NCBI GenBank assembly: GCA_016282685.1
Contig: JAEELM010000023.1
Coordinates: 1 to 39,384 of the forward strand
DNA length: 39,384 nt
Source of the DNA: Elusimicrobiaceae bacterium
GTDB taxonomy: Bacteria > Elusimicrobiota > Elusimicrobia > Elusimicrobiales > Elusimicrobiaceae
Reading direction: 5' to 3'
The translations under genes were made by a program, and so were the position numbers. Positions 1 to 8,149 of the stretch are shown here, one piece after another (positions within the stretch are counted from its first letter, which is position 1; each line of letters starts with the position of its first letter). The notes beneath the pieces are model-generated. The model saw only the letters and a program-made list of their open reading frames with translations. It was not told the DNA's origin and searched no databases.

Positions 1-513
1 ACCGATTTTTTGCCAGTTGGCCCCTTCCGTACAACCTGTCATCAGGTCTTTACCATATAAGAAAACTTTACTGTTACCCAATACCTCCAAGGTCTTTGCA
101 CCCAAACCGGGGGTTCCCTCACATCTAGGGTCGTTATTACAAGAGCTATCAATTGAGGTTTCCAGTTGGCTAACGGCAACTTGAGCAACACCCGTACCCG
201 TAACAGAAGATCCCAGTTCAGCTTTTCCTGTTCCTTTCAGCGTCTTCACACCAACCAATCCAACCGAGGAGGAAATGACAGTCTGCCCGGATGATTGGGT
301 ACTGGGATTACCCACATTAAGCGGTTTTGACTGGATTTCAAGGCTAGCATCAGAATTGGAGAGACCAAGATCCATTTGGTTATGAACCCCAAGGGCCTTA
401 TACGCTATATTTCCGCTAGGGAACGTGGTAGCCATTGTAACAGTGCTGGGGCGTTGAGCATACGACAACAATGCGCATGCACACAATACCCATAAAAACA
501 AATATTTTCTCAT
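1..513 (-). CDS. Secreted protein, paralogue of the neighbouring Cys-rich protein (partial)
   Basis: Reading from the ATG at 513 leftwards, the frame stays open to the window edge (171 codons), so the C-terminus is missing. An SD-like GGAG lies 8 bases before the ATG. Residues 1-20 form a signal peptide (MRKYLFLWVLCACALLSYAQ). The rest aligns without any net gap to the N-terminal 171 residues of the gene at 641-1948: both start codons and both homologous ends are offset by exactly 1435 bp. Conserved blocks include NVGNPSTQSSGQTVISSSVG and LGAKTLEVLGNSK. The two genes are clearly a tandem duplication. Function is unknown; an envelope or extracellular location is inferred from the signal peptide. 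Confidence 0.85.
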   Translation of the reverse strand, partial: MRKYLFLWVLCACALLSYAQRPSTVTMATTFPSGNIAYKALGVHNQMDLGLSNSDASLEIQSKPLNVGNPSTQSSGQTVISSSVGLVGVKTLKGTGKAELGSSVTGTGVAQVAVSQLETSIDSSCNNDPRCEGTPGLGAKTLEVLGNSKVFLYGKDLMTGCTEGANWQKIG

Positions 514-557
514 ATGATAATCTCCTGATATAGATAAAAAATCTTTCTACGTTATTT

Positions 558-585
558 ATTATACAATAAATTTTCTATTTGTACA
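558..585 (-). promoter_or_regulatory. Candidate promoter for the partial secreted gene
   Basis: On the minus strand TGTACA, 16 bases, then TATAAT (558-563). It lies between the terminator of the upstream paralogue and the start codon at 513, which suggests that the second copy is transcribed on its own. Confidence 0.45.
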
Positions 586-595
586 CACCTGTAAA

Positions 596-620
596 AACCC
601 CCGGGAAATCCCCGGGGGTT
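596..620 (-). terminator. Rho-independent terminator of the 641-1948 gene
   Basis: A perfect 10-bp stem (AACCCCCGGG / CCCGGGGGTT) with a 5-base loop, followed on the minus strand by a short T run. It begins about 20 bases after the stop codon of the gene at 641-1948. Confidence 0.85.
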
Positions 621-640
621 GATGAAACAAACCTTCGTTT

Positions 641-1948
641 TTATAAGTCTCCTGCGTGGCAGTAACGGTGTTTCCATTCACATCTGACAGTGGCATAATT
701 ATTATCATTACTAAGACGCCACCCGCCAAGATAGTTGTTTTGAGTGTGATCTCTCGGGAAACCTGTCGCTGCTGCACCCGTCCAGACAGCACAATCTACT
801 TGACGACATCCGGTATTATAATCATAGAAGTTCAAGTAGGGTGGCCCACTAACAAACGCCGATTTAAGAGCAACAGGACATGCCGCTCCGGAATAATCTT
901 TGTACAAACTGCAAGGGACAAGACCTGTTGGCGTAGTATAGTCCGTCACACCATTTACAGTAATCGAGGAACCACCGCATTCTCGGCGTACACGAGCCGC
1001 ACCAATCCAACCACTCTCATTAGCCACATAGAATGTTACATCATCGCGGCGTTCTTCTTCGATTTTCACTTTACACACTCCATCTAAACTACACGCACAA
1101 CCCTGGTTCGGATCCGGATATGCAGGATAGGTACAAGAAGCACTGGCACACGGGTTATCTACACACTGACATGTTACAGGGTCTAAGTGTTTACCACCTT
1201 GGGCTCCTTGGCAGTATCCCTCTGTATAGCCGTTGTTACATACGCATTCACAGGCATCTGTAAGGTGTTTGTTGGCGGGACACGTCATTTCACCGCATCC
1301 TCCCGGTTCTCCGCCGCTTACACAATCGCAGTTTTCCGCATCAAAGTGTTTACCCAGTGTTTGGCAATATGCTTCTGATTTTTCACACTCGGGTACGGGG
1401 TCAGGTGTTCCCCCACAAACGAGGTAGTAGTAACTACCAATTTTTTGCCAGTTGGCCCCTTCCGTACAACCTGCCATCAGGTCTTTACCATATAAGAGAA
1501 CTTTACTGTTACCCAATACCTCCAAGGTCTTTGCACCCAAACCGGGGGTTCCGGCACATCTGTTGTTCCCCGAGCATCCTTTATCAATTGAGGCTTCCAG
1601 TTGACCAAAGGCAGCTTGAGCGACACCCGTACCCGTAACAGAAGAACCCAGTTCAGCTTTTCCGGTTCCTTTCAGCGTCTTTACGTTAACCAATCCAACC
1701 GAGGAGGAAATGACAGTCTGCCCGGATGATTGGGTACTGGGATTACCCACATTGAGCGCGTTTGACCCGATAATCATCGTAGGCTCTTGTTCAGTTACAC
1801 CTACGTCCATGCGGTTGTGCACCCCGAGGGCCTTATACGTGACATCCCCGCTGGGGAATGTAGTGACTACCGTCACTGTGTTAGAACGATCGGCAAACGA
1901 CACCGTCGCACTTATACACAATATCCATAAAAGCAAGTATTTTTTCAT
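641..1948 (-). CDS. Secreted cysteine-rich protein of unknown function
   Basis: The 435-residue protein starts with a signal peptide (residues 1-19, ending SFA). Residues 20-175 match the neighbouring partial paralogue. Residues of about 180-300 are very Cys-rich and contain four loose repeats of the pattern C-x(n)-H/Y-x-D-x(n)-C-x-C, for example around GKHFDAENCDC, KHLTDACECVC, GGKHLDPVTCQC and YPDPNQGCAC. These look like small disulphide-bonded modules of EGF type. The C-terminal about 130 residues hold further paired cysteines and many aromatic residues. No enzymatic motif is recognised. It lies 18 bp after a pilin gene on the same strand, so a cell-surface role alongside the pilins is plausible but unproven. 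A strong terminator follows. Confidence 0.85.
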   Translation of the reverse strand: MKKYLLLWILCISATVSFADRSNTVTVVTTFPSGDVTYKALGVHNRMDVGVTEQEPTMIIGSNALNVGNPSTQSSGQTVISSSVGLVNVKTLKGTGKAELGSSVTGTGVAQAAFGQLEASIDKGCSGNNRCAGTPGLGAKTLEVLGNSKVLLYGKDLMAGCTEGANWQKIGSYYYLVCGGTPDPVPECEKSEAYCQTLGKHFDAENCDCVSGGEPGGCGEMTCPANKHLTDACECVCNNGYTEGYCQGAQGGKHLDPVTCQCVDNPCASASCTYPAYPDPNQGCACSLDGVCKVKIEEERRDDVTFYVANESGWIGAARVRRECGGSSITVNGVTDYTTPTGLVPCSLYKDYSGAACPVALKSAFVSGPPYLNFYDYNTGCRQVDCAVWTGAAATGFPRDHTQNNYLGGWRLSNDNNYATVRCEWKHRYCHAGDL

Positions 1949-1966
1949 ACTTTCTCTCCATTATAA

Positions 1967-2521
1967 TTATTCTGTACTACCACACCAGGCGTTGTTAGTA
2001 TTATCGTCGCCTGTTCTTGCTAAACCAAAAGTACCACAACCTTCTTCTGTTGGACTCCAACAAAAAAACTTTTTTGTGTCAGACGTCAATTGCCCCACAT
2101 ACAAAAACACCGTGTCCTTAGCATCTCCGCCCGTACGCACGGCACAAACCGCATCTTCGTACGCCGCCCCTGTAGTAGTAAAAGATGCCGGTACATTGTT
2201 GATACCACCGGTTTTATTCGGATAAAGATAATACCGAAATGACTTGGTATCACAATGGAAGTTCGTCCCACCGGTACCATTTCTGCACGGTAAACTTAAC
2301 CCCAATTGTGAAAACCCAAAAGAGGCTGAGTAATTATCTATTTCCATAGCGTCCATGGTGCGCAGTTTGGCGTCCAGCATTTGTTTAAGCACGGTGCGCG
2401 CCTCGGCAATGTATGATTTTTCAATCGTTTTTTGATACATCGGCACCGCCATAGCCGCCAAAATGCCCAGTATGATGACCGCCGTTAAAATTTCTATTAA
2501 TGTAAAACCTTTCCGGTTCAT
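1967..2521 (-). CDS. Type IV pilin-like / pseudopilin protein
   Basis: A 184-residue protein with the class III leader MNRKG|FTLIEILTAVIILG, including the Glu at +5 needed for processing by prepilin peptidase and assembly. An upstream in-frame ATG at 2554 would add 11 residues before the leader and overlap the previous gene. The ATG at 2521, with GAGG before it, is the better start. After the hydrophobic helix comes an amphipathic segment (PMYQKTIEKSYIAEARTVL), then a globular part with several cysteines near the C-terminus (CAVRTG, FCWSPTEEGCGTFG). It is the last of four adjacent pilin-like genes, each with a different globular domain. Which is the major pilin cannot be told from sequence. 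Confidence 0.88.
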   Translation of the reverse strand: MNRKGFTLIEILTAVIILGILAAMAVPMYQKTIEKSYIAEARTVLKQMLDAKLRTMDAMEIDNYSASFGFSQLGLSLPCRNGTGGTNFHCDTKSFRYYLYPNKTGGINNVPASFTTTGAAYEDAVCAVRTGGDAKDTVFLYVGQLTSDTKKFFCWSPTEEGCGTFGLARTGDDNTNNAWCGSTE

Positions 2522-2546
2522 AAATGCCTCACAACCAACTATCGAA

Positions 2547-3083
2547 CTAATCACACTCGTTATTGTAAGTATCTAAACCAAACACGTCACATGCCTTAGT
2601 GGATGCACCGGTTGGCGGATCACAGTAAAAGCTTTCCGTCTGTCGTGAAAATATAATTTTTGTAGCTCTGAACGGTTCCTTTTTTTTATTGGCCATAATA
2701 CATTTCTTGCCGCCATAGCCACTTGGGTTCAAGGTATAACTCCACTGTGTACAATCCAAAACATATTGTCCGTATACACCGCAGTGGGAAGAAAACGCCA
2801 GAGCATTGCCCGCTGCTTCGGTAGAGGGAAGGGTATCTTCGTCCGTTATCATATCCAAACGGGAAATAGCATCTTGTTCAGTTGGAATCTGATCGTAACT
2901 GCGTACACCAAATTCCCCAGCTAAACGTTCGCTGGATTCGTACAACGTACGCAACATGGTTTGTGCTTCGGCCAAGTGCGCCCGTTGTATGGCACGGCGA
3001 TACTGCGGCAAAGCCACCGCCGTCAATACGCTGATAACCAATACCACAATCAACAACTCTAATAATGTAAAACCTTTTTTCAT
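2547..3083 (-). CDS. Type IV pilin-like / pseudopilin protein
   Basis: A 178-residue protein with leader MKKG|FTLLELLIVVLVISVLTAVALPQYRRAIQ. The prepilin peptidase site and +5 Glu are intact. A GGGAG ribosome site precedes the ATG. The globular part has six to eight cysteines, including a C-terminal pair (FYCDP ... KACDVFGLD) that may close a D-region loop as in classical pilins. It sits 42 bp after the preceding pilin gene and 25 bp before the next, so it is probably cotranscribed with them. It should be an inner-membrane prepilin that becomes a fibre subunit or a minor pseudopilin. Confidence 0.88.
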   Translation of the reverse strand: MKKGFTLLELLIVVLVISVLTAVALPQYRRAIQRAHLAEAQTMLRTLYESSERLAGEFGVRSYDQIPTEQDAISRLDMITDEDTLPSTEAAGNALAFSSHCGVYGQYVLDCTQWSYTLNPSGYGGKKCIMANKKKEPFRATKIIFSRQTESFYCDPPTGASTKACDVFGLDTYNNECD

Positions 3084-3125
3084 CGATATTCTCCCGTCCC
3101 TATTCCTGATGTTTTAATGATTCCT

Positions 3126-3806
3126 TTAATGGTTTTGGTCAACCGGAATAGGATACAAATCCGCAACAAGGGTTTTTAATTGTGTAAACGAATACCGGGC
3201 CCCGTTGGGAAACGCCAACCAAGCTTCATCTCGTCCTTGAATAGACGGCATACCCATGAGGCTGCAAGCTCCTTTATTTATTGTAGTTTCTTCCCAACAA
3301 AACCACTGGTTTTTGTTAGAATTTACTTTCATTTTCCCTGTCTTGTCTAATATAGGGTTCCCCTCCGAATCGAACTGGTGGTTTACCCACTCAAAGTTAT
3401 GACCGTTTTCGTCGCCTACTTTAAGACCGGTGCCGGCAGTACTCATATGTATCAAATAAACGCCACGGTATCTTCCTTTCAGTGCACGCGCAACAATAAT
3501 ACCTACTCCGTCCATATTGTAAGCACCATAACAAAAATTGGCTGTACACAATCTCTTTCTTCCTGCGTTAATAACCGTTCCTTTCGCACTCACATCCAGC
3601 AAAGAAAAACTGGGTATTTCCGTTTCTCCTATATTTTCCGCAAAATAACGGCTAAGTGCCCCCTCCAACGCCGGTGCCATCTGTACAAATTCCGTCATGC
3701 GGCTACGCTCAATACTGCGCCGGTACTGCGGCAAGGCAATTGCGGACAATGTCGCCGTAATCAGCACAACGATTAACAATTCAATTAACGTAAACCCTTT
3801 TTTCAT
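3126..3806 (-). CDS. Type IV pilin-like / pseudopilin protein
   Basis: A 226-residue protein, the largest of the four. Leader MKKG|FTLIELLIVVLITATLSAIALPQYRRSIERSRM. The segment after the helix (MTEFVQMAPALEGALSRYFAEN) is closely similar to that of the next gene upstream (MMEFIQLAPAIHDSLSRYFAEN), so these two are recent paralogues whose C-terminal halves have diverged. A WFCWEETTINKGACSLMG motif towards the C-terminus corresponds to WYCWEGNSPHKGACQFMG in that neighbour. These paired cysteines probably form the pilin disulphide loop. Spacing to the upstream pilin gene is 21 bp. Confidence 0.88.
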   Translation of the reverse strand: MKKGFTLIELLIVVLITATLSAIALPQYRRSIERSRMTEFVQMAPALEGALSRYFAENIGETEIPSFSLLDVSAKGTVINAGRKRLCTANFCYGAYNMDGVGIIVARALKGRYRGVYLIHMSTAGTGLKVGDENGHNFEWVNHQFDSEGNPILDKTGKMKVNSNKNQWFCWEETTINKGACSLMGMPSIQGRDEAWLAFPNGARYSFTQLKTLVADLYPIPVDQNH

Positions 3807-3827
3807 AAATCATACCCTTTTTTATCT

Positions 3828-4394
3828 TCAGATGTTAATGTTAAGCGCCTGTTCTACGTTATCCAAGTCTAATTGCGACTGAGCATGACCTGCACGCTGA
3901 AAATTAAAAGTCGCCGAAGTAATCTCCGTAATACCCATAAATTGGCAAGCTCCCTTATGTGGCGAATTTCCTTCCCAACAATACCAATCCGGTACAGCTT
4001 CTCCTTCTGGGAGGATAACGTTAACCGTGCCGGGATGCAATGCAAATATAAATAATGTCCCTTTAAATCTTCCTTTTCTTGCTCTTCCTACCACACTTCT
4101 TTCCACTACGGCATATACAAAATTGGGCGTCACCAAATATGCCCCATCACTGGCAAAAAAACCCTTGGCGGAAAAATCCAACACACTCAAAGGTGGCATA
4201 TTGTCACTACCGCTGTCCGTATTCTCCGCAAAATAGCGGCTTAAAGAATCATGAATTGCAGGCGCCAGCTGAATAAACTCCATCATGCGGCTACGTTCCA
4301 TACTACGCCGATATTGCGGAATCGCCACGGCCGCCAGTACAGCTATAACCATCACTGCAATCAACAACTCTATGAGCGTAAAGCCTCTTTTCAT
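3828..4394 (-). CDS. Type IV pilin-like / pseudopilin protein, first gene of the cluster
   Basis: A 188-residue protein with leader MKRG|FTLIELLIAVMVIAVLAAVAIPQYRRSMERSRM, a typical prepilin cleavage site with Glu at +5. The ATG is preceded by AAGGAAGGG. It is the promoter-proximal gene of the four-pilin cluster, with a good promoter 50 to 80 bp upstream. The globular domain keeps the CWEGN..HKGACQFMG block shared with the next gene. The protein is expected to be processed by PilD and assembled by a type IV pilus or type II secretion machine, whose genes are not in this window. Confidence 0.9.
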   Translation of the reverse strand: MKRGFTLIELLIAVMVIAVLAAVAIPQYRRSMERSRMMEFIQLAPAIHDSLSRYFAENTDSGSDNMPPLSVLDFSAKGFFASDGAYLVTPNFVYAVVERSVVGRARKGRFKGTLFIFALHPGTVNVILPEGEAVPDWYCWEGNSPHKGACQFMGITEITSATFNFQRAGHAQSQLDLDNVEQALNINI

Positions 4395-4442
4395 AAATAC
4401 CCTTCCTTTAAGTATAACAGTTTTTTAGAAAATTACAACCCT

Positions 4443-4471
4443 ATTATATCAAAAAACCTATTTCCTGTAAA
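4443..4471 (-). promoter_or_regulatory. Promoter of the pilin cluster
   Basis: On the minus strand TTTACA (4466-4471), a 17-base spacer, TATAAT (4443-4448). It points at the pilin gene starting at 4394. A weaker TACAAT at 4510-4515 on the plus strand could be the -10 element of the divergent prolyl isomerase gene. Confidence 0.6.
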
Positions 4472-4542
4472 AGAAACAATAATTTGTGGTTATTAAACCA
4501 AAAAATTGTTACAATAAGAAAAATCTACGCAAGGAGAGTACC

Positions 4543-4959
4543 ATGATTAAAGAAGGTTCCAAAGTGAAATTTGACTACACACTGACCGTTGACGGGAAAG
4601 TGGAAGATTCTTCCGCGGGGCGCGGTCCGTTGGAATATACACACGGCGCGGGACATATTATCCCCGGGTTGGAAAAAGAATTAACCGGTATGAAAGTGGG
4701 CGATAAAAAATCTGTTCAGGTATCCCCGGAAGAAGGATATGGCAAAGTATTGGAAGAAGCCATCCGCCGCGTACCTAAAGAAGCCGTCGGCGGTGCGGAA
4801 AATTTGAAAGTTGGAGATATGGTGGGTGCCAGCAATGCCGGGCATACCTTCCGCGCAATTGTAAAAGAAATTACCGATAAAGAAGTGGTGCTTGATTTCA
4901 ACCACCCATTAGCCGGCAAAACACTTAACTTTGACGTGGAAATTAAAGAGATCAATTAA
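4543..4959 (+). CDS. slyD: SlyD-like FKBP-type peptidyl-prolyl cis-trans isomerase
   Basis: The 138-residue protein matches the SlyD layout: FKBP core (VKFDYTLTVDGKVEDSS, PLEYTHGAGHIIPGLEKELTGMKVGDKK), then the inserted chaperone flap (about residues 65-115, with YGKVLEEAIRRVPKEAV), then the end of the FKBP core (DFNHPLAGKTLNFDVEI). SlyD proteins speed prolyl isomerisation and bind unfolded chains in the cytoplasm. The His-rich metal-binding tail of Escherichia coli SlyD is absent, as in many other bacteria. The start at 4543 has an AAGGAG site 5 bases upstream. An in-frame upstream start would add 19 residues unlike the family. A terminator follows directly. Confidence 0.9.
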   Translation: MIKEGSKVKFDYTLTVDGKVEDSSAGRGPLEYTHGAGHIIPGLEKELTGMKVGDKKSVQVSPEEGYGKVLEEAIRRVPKEAVGGAENLKVGDMVGASNAGHTFRAIVKEITDKEVVLDFNHPLAGKTLNFDVEIKEIN

Positions 4960-4985
4960 GTTAAATACAAAACAATAAATGAAAA

Positions 4986-5016
4986 AACGCCCCGCAATAT
5001 GCAGGGCGTTTTTTTC
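4986..5016 (+). terminator. Rho-independent terminator after slyD
   Basis: Stem AACGCCC / GGGCGTT with an 11-base loop followed by a T run. An A run precedes the stem, so it may also stop transcription of the TPR operon coming from the other side. Confidence 0.85.
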
Positions 5017-5078
5017 ATTATCAAAAAATTTATTCGGCAGTTTCCTGATGAATATTTTTGAATTAATTATAAATAAAA

Positions 5079-6146
5079 TCAGGTGTAACTTTCCAAATAA
5101 GTATGCAAACCTTCGGCACGGGCCTGTGCAACCCCTTGGTTATACAACACTTCTGCCTCGTCGGTTTGGCCCAACGCATAAAGCACTTGCGCCAAAGAAA
5201 GTTGCGTTAAAATCTGCCCGCGTTTTTCGTCGGAATTATCAAAAAGAATTTTAGCTTCCTGCAAATCTTTCAAAGCTTCTTTTATTTTATTTTTCCGTTT
5301 CAAAACATCTGCACGGCCCCATTTTACAAATCCCAAATCAACCGTATCGTGAATGGAAGAGTAAAGTTCGGCCGCCACATTGTAATGACGTAAAGCTTCG
5401 TTGTAAGCACCTTGCTGGCGCAGGCCGTTGGCCATACCGCAATTGGTATAAGCTTTGCCAAATAGATCTTCGGTTTTCTTAAAAATCTTCTCGGCCTTTT
5501 TGTAATTTTTTACGCAATCGTCAATTTTTCCGCAAATACGGCTGATGCCCGCCAAACCGCAATAACCGTACGCTTCATGAATTTCATCTCCGGCTTTTTT
5601 TGCAAACGAAATGGCTTTTTTAAATTGGGCGATGCCTTCCTCAAAATGGCCTTGCAGACGGAAAATCCCCCCTTTGGCCCAGTGGATAAAACTAATGCCC
5701 GCATTGTCTTTTTGTTGTATGTAAGCCGCTAAAACTACATCTAACAGTTCCAATGCTTCTTCCAACCGCCCCCAGGCACGCAAAGACATGGCCATCTCTT
5801 GCAAGGCACGAATCATGTAATCATCATATTCCAACTCACGTGCCATTTCCAAGGTTTCTTCTGCCAGTTCGTAGGCGGCCGCAGAGTGACCCAACGTGCG
5901 GTAACAAGAACTCATAGCTAACAAAATATCCATTCGTTCTTCGGCCTGTTCGGTGCGAGATAAAGAATTGGCGTAACTTTTTAGAGCATTTTCAAAAGAG
6001 CCCAACTGGCGTTGCGCTTCCCCCATCAAAAACCAAACCGCCGCCGTTTTAACTTTCACTTTGGCAACAGCTTTTAATACGTCAGAAGGGCGATTGTCTT
6101 CCAACCATTGATTCCATTTTTCTATATCCAGTTGCGTTCTTGCCAT
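5079..6146 (-). CDS. Tetratricopeptide-repeat protein
   Basis: A 355-residue protein made almost wholly of TPR units of 34 to 40 residues from about residue 35 to the end. The repeats show the small-residue/aromatic spacing of the fold (for example GEAQRQLGSFENALKSYANSL, AKGGIFRLQGHFEEGIAQFKKAI, GMANGLRQQGAYNEALRHYNVA). There is no signal peptide, so it is cytoplasmic. TPR proteins are scaffolds for protein-protein contact. The gene begins 8 bp after the stop of a single-domain response regulator in the same operon, so it may be a partner or output module of that regulator. That link is inference from position only. Confidence 0.85.
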   Translation of the reverse strand: MARTQLDIEKWNQWLEDNRPSDVLKAVAKVKVKTAAVWFLMGEAQRQLGSFENALKSYANSLSRTEQAEERMDILLAMSSCYRTLGHSAAAYELAEETLEMARELEYDDYMIRALQEMAMSLRAWGRLEEALELLDVVLAAYIQQKDNAGISFIHWAKGGIFRLQGHFEEGIAQFKKAISFAKKAGDEIHEAYGYCGLAGISRICGKIDDCVKNYKKAEKIFKKTEDLFGKAYTNCGMANGLRQQGAYNEALRHYNVAAELYSSIHDTVDLGFVKWGRADVLKRKNKIKEALKDLQEAKILFDNSDEKRGQILTQLSLAQVLYALGQTDEAEVLYNQGVAQARAEGLHTYLESYT

Positions 6147-6154
6147 AAATACTC

Positions 6155-6520
6155 CTATATCTTTAAAATCTTTTTAATTTCCGCCAAAGTGGACTGCAAG
6201 TCATAGGGCTTGGGAATAAAATAATCGGCCCCTGCCTCCGTAGCGCGGATGCGGGATTCTTCGTCTGACAAAGTAGACATGATTACGATAGGAATCCGCC
6301 AAGTGGCGTTATCTGTTTTGAGCATTTTGCACACATCAAAACCGCTGATTTTGGGCAACATCAAATCCAATAAAATCAAATCCGGACGTACCTGTTTGGT
6401 CAGGGCCACCCCTTTGGCACCGTTCTCCGCCCAATGGGCTTCTACATTTTCCACTTTCAATGCTCCGAGCAGTGCCGTAGCAAGGACTTTTGAGTCTTCT
6501 ATCAATACCACTTTTTTCAT
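6155..6520 (-). CDS. Single-domain response regulator (CheY-like receiver)
   Basis: The 121-residue protein is a lone receiver domain. Visible residues are the acidic pocket E8-D9, the phosphoacceptor D52 in LILLDLMLP, the switch Ser/Thr in IVIMSTLSDE and the conserved Lys in FIPKPY. There is no DNA-binding or enzymatic output domain, so it must act by protein contact, like CheY, DivK or Spo0F types. The start is set at 6520, where ATG overlaps the stop of the upstream gene as ATGA. An ATG four codons earlier is also open. No histidine kinase lies nearby. The adjacent TPR gene is the likeliest partner in the window. Confidence 0.9.
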   Translation of the reverse strand: MKKVVLIEDSKVLATALLGALKVENVEAHWAENGAKGVALTKQVRPDLILLDLMLPKISGFDVCKMLKTDNATWRIPIVIMSTLSDEESRIRATEAGADYFIPKPYDLQSTLAEIKKILKI

Positions 6521-7032
6521 AGTTCTTTGCATTGTTCCTTATAGATAGTAATTGCTTCTGCATAATCCCGAGCATTTTTCAAAATGCCGTTTACTTCGTC
6601 TTCTTCCAACGTACGAATAATTTTCCCCGGTACGCCTACCACCAACGAACCGGCCGGAATGTTTTTACCGGCGGGAACAACAGCCCCTGCCGCAATAATG
6701 CAATTGGACCCGATTTCACTTTCCATCACAACTGCATTCATGCCAATCAAAACATTATCTCCCACTTTACTACCGTGAACCACTGCCCCATGTCCTACGC
6801 TTACTCCCCGTCCCAACACACAAGGAGCACCGTAATTTACATGCAAACAAGCGTTGTCTTGCACGTTCGAACCGGCCCCAACCGTGATGGAAGCGATATC
6901 TCCACGCAACACGGCCCCCGGAAAAACGGATACATTTTCCTGCAATGTAACGGCACCGATTAACGTAGCACGCGGATGCACATAACAACTGGGGTGCACC
7001 GAAGGCGTCATTTCATTAATACCCTCTTTCAT
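6517..7032 (-). CDS. Gamma-carbonic-anhydrase-like hexapeptide-repeat protein
   Basis: A 171-residue left-handed beta-helix protein of the gamma-CA / YrdA / PaaY family. The hexapeptide repeats run from about residue 15 to 135. The metal-binding histidines are present: His in NACLHVNYG and the pair in VGHGAVVHGSKVG. Members of this family are zinc proteins, some of which are true carbonic anhydrases. Activity cannot be judged from sequence alone. The ATG at 7032 has AAGGAG 5 bases upstream, inside the end of the preceding gene, giving a 17-bp overlap. It overlaps the response regulator gene by 4 bp, so all four genes look like one operon. Confidence 0.88.
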   Translation of the reverse strand: MKEGINEMTPSVHPSCYVHPRATLIGAVTLQENVSVFPGAVLRGDIASITVGAGSNVQDNACLHVNYGAPCVLGRGVSVGHGAVVHGSKVGDNVLIGMNAVVMESEIGSNCIIAAGAVVPAGKNIPAGSLVVGVPGKIIRTLEEDEVNGILKNARDYAEAITIYKEQCKEL

Positions 7033-8071
7033 ATTTCTCCTTGCGTTTGCGGGAAGTTGAATCAGTCACAGATAAGTGAAGGCCCCAATAAATAAAGATG
7101 CTAATCATACCCGGAATTACGTAATATACCACCCGGTAAATCAGCGTGGCCATAAGGGCAGCATCCCAATCAATTCCCATTTGAGAAAATACAGCCGTCA
7201 TGGCCAATTCCATAGCCCCCAGCCCGCTGGGTAAAATTGGAATCAGTGTTGTAACCATTCCCACGGCAAACCCGGCAATCAATACCCCCGCCGTGATATG
7301 AATTCCCACTGCGCGGAAGGCAAAATACAATACCATAATGGTAAAGAACCAATCGGCACAAACATACACAATGGTTAACGTCAATTTTTTCTTTTTCTGG
7401 TGAATCAGGTCTATTCCTTCATCTAACTGATCCATAAAATTGTCGTATTTACCTTTAGGAATCAAGGCACCAAACACGTGAAATAAAAATTTGTTGATAA
7501 GGCGAAAAATCTTGCGAATACCTTTGGAACGCCACTGGTTATTAAACAAAAAAGCCGTCACTACGGCACATATCGCACACATGGCAACAATCAAACCGAA
7601 ATTTTGCAACAGTTGACGCGTGGAAGCAGAGGCATTAAACAACATCAATACCGAACCTTGCAAGATAATAACGGAAAGCACAAAGTACAACAATACCGTA
7701 ATTACGATACTGGCCGTTACGCACATTCCAAAGGGAACACGCCGACGGTTAAGTAAATGCGCACGCAAGGCAAAGCCACTGGCACCGAAAGAGGAAATTA
7801 AATAATTAACCGTTGTGGAAACTAACGCAATGCCGATAGCCGCCCCCTTGTGGATACGCCGGCCCATAATGCGCAATACTTCATAAAGGCTCATTCCCAT
7901 GGCCACATAAATCAGTGCAGAGGATAATAATGATAAAAATAAATATTTCGTACGTACTTGCTGCCAAATTTGAACAAAACTCCCCTGGGCCTGGTAAATC
8001 ATTCCTCCCAAAATGCCCACGGAAATTAAAAAGGCAAAAATATAAACAAAATACTTAAGCGTTTTTTTCAC
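7016..8071 (-). CDS. Lysylphosphatidylglycerol-synthase-type integral membrane protein
   Basis: A 351-residue protein with about eight hydrophobic segments, matching the YbhN / AglD / LPG-synthase transmembrane-domain family. Typical features are the SSFGASGFALRAHLLNRRRVPF segment near residue 95 and the C-terminal LIPILPSGLGAMELAMTAVF segment near residue 270. Family members act in lipid or polyprenyl-linked sugar transport, or in the flippase half of MprF. The soluble aminoacyl-transferase domain of MprF is absent here, so lipid lysinylation is unlikely. First gene of the minus-strand operon, divergent from uvrA. Confidence is high for the family and low for the exact substrate. Confidence 0.85.
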   Translation of the reverse strand: MKKTLKYFVYIFAFLISVGILGGMIYQAQGSFVQIWQQVRTKYLFLSLLSSALIYVAMGMSLYEVLRIMGRRIHKGAAIGIALVSTTVNYLISSFGASGFALRAHLLNRRRVPFGMCVTASIVITVLLYFVLSVIILQGSVLMLFNASASTRQLLQNFGLIVAMCAICAVVTAFLFNNQWRSKGIRKIFRLINKFLFHVFGALIPKGKYDNFMDQLDEGIDLIHQKKKKLTLTIVYVCADWFFTIMVLYFAFRAVGIHITAGVLIAGFAVGMVTTLIPILPSGLGAMELAMTAVFSQMGIDWDAALMATLIYRVVYYVIPGMISIFIYWGLHLSVTDSTSRKRKEKYERGY

Positions 8072-8099
8072 ACAACAACTCCAGCATAAGTTTCATAAA

Positions 8100-8117
8100 T
8101 TATATAATATTATATAA
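8100..8117. promoter_or_regulatory. AT palindrome between the divergent flippase-like gene and uvrA
   Basis: TTATATAATATTATATAA is a perfect 18-bp palindrome in the 78-bp divergent region. It contains TATAAT-like boxes on both strands, so it could hold the -10 elements of both genes or be an operator. No recognisable LexA box is seen. Confidence 0.35.
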
Positions 8118-8149
8118 AGTTGGAGTACGGTTCTCTACCGAAACAAAAA

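Noticed and set aside
656-2225. Several plus-strand open frames of 60-170 codons across the secreted protein and pilin genes
   Set aside because: They lie antisense to genes with clear signal or prepilin leaders and have no SD or domain support.
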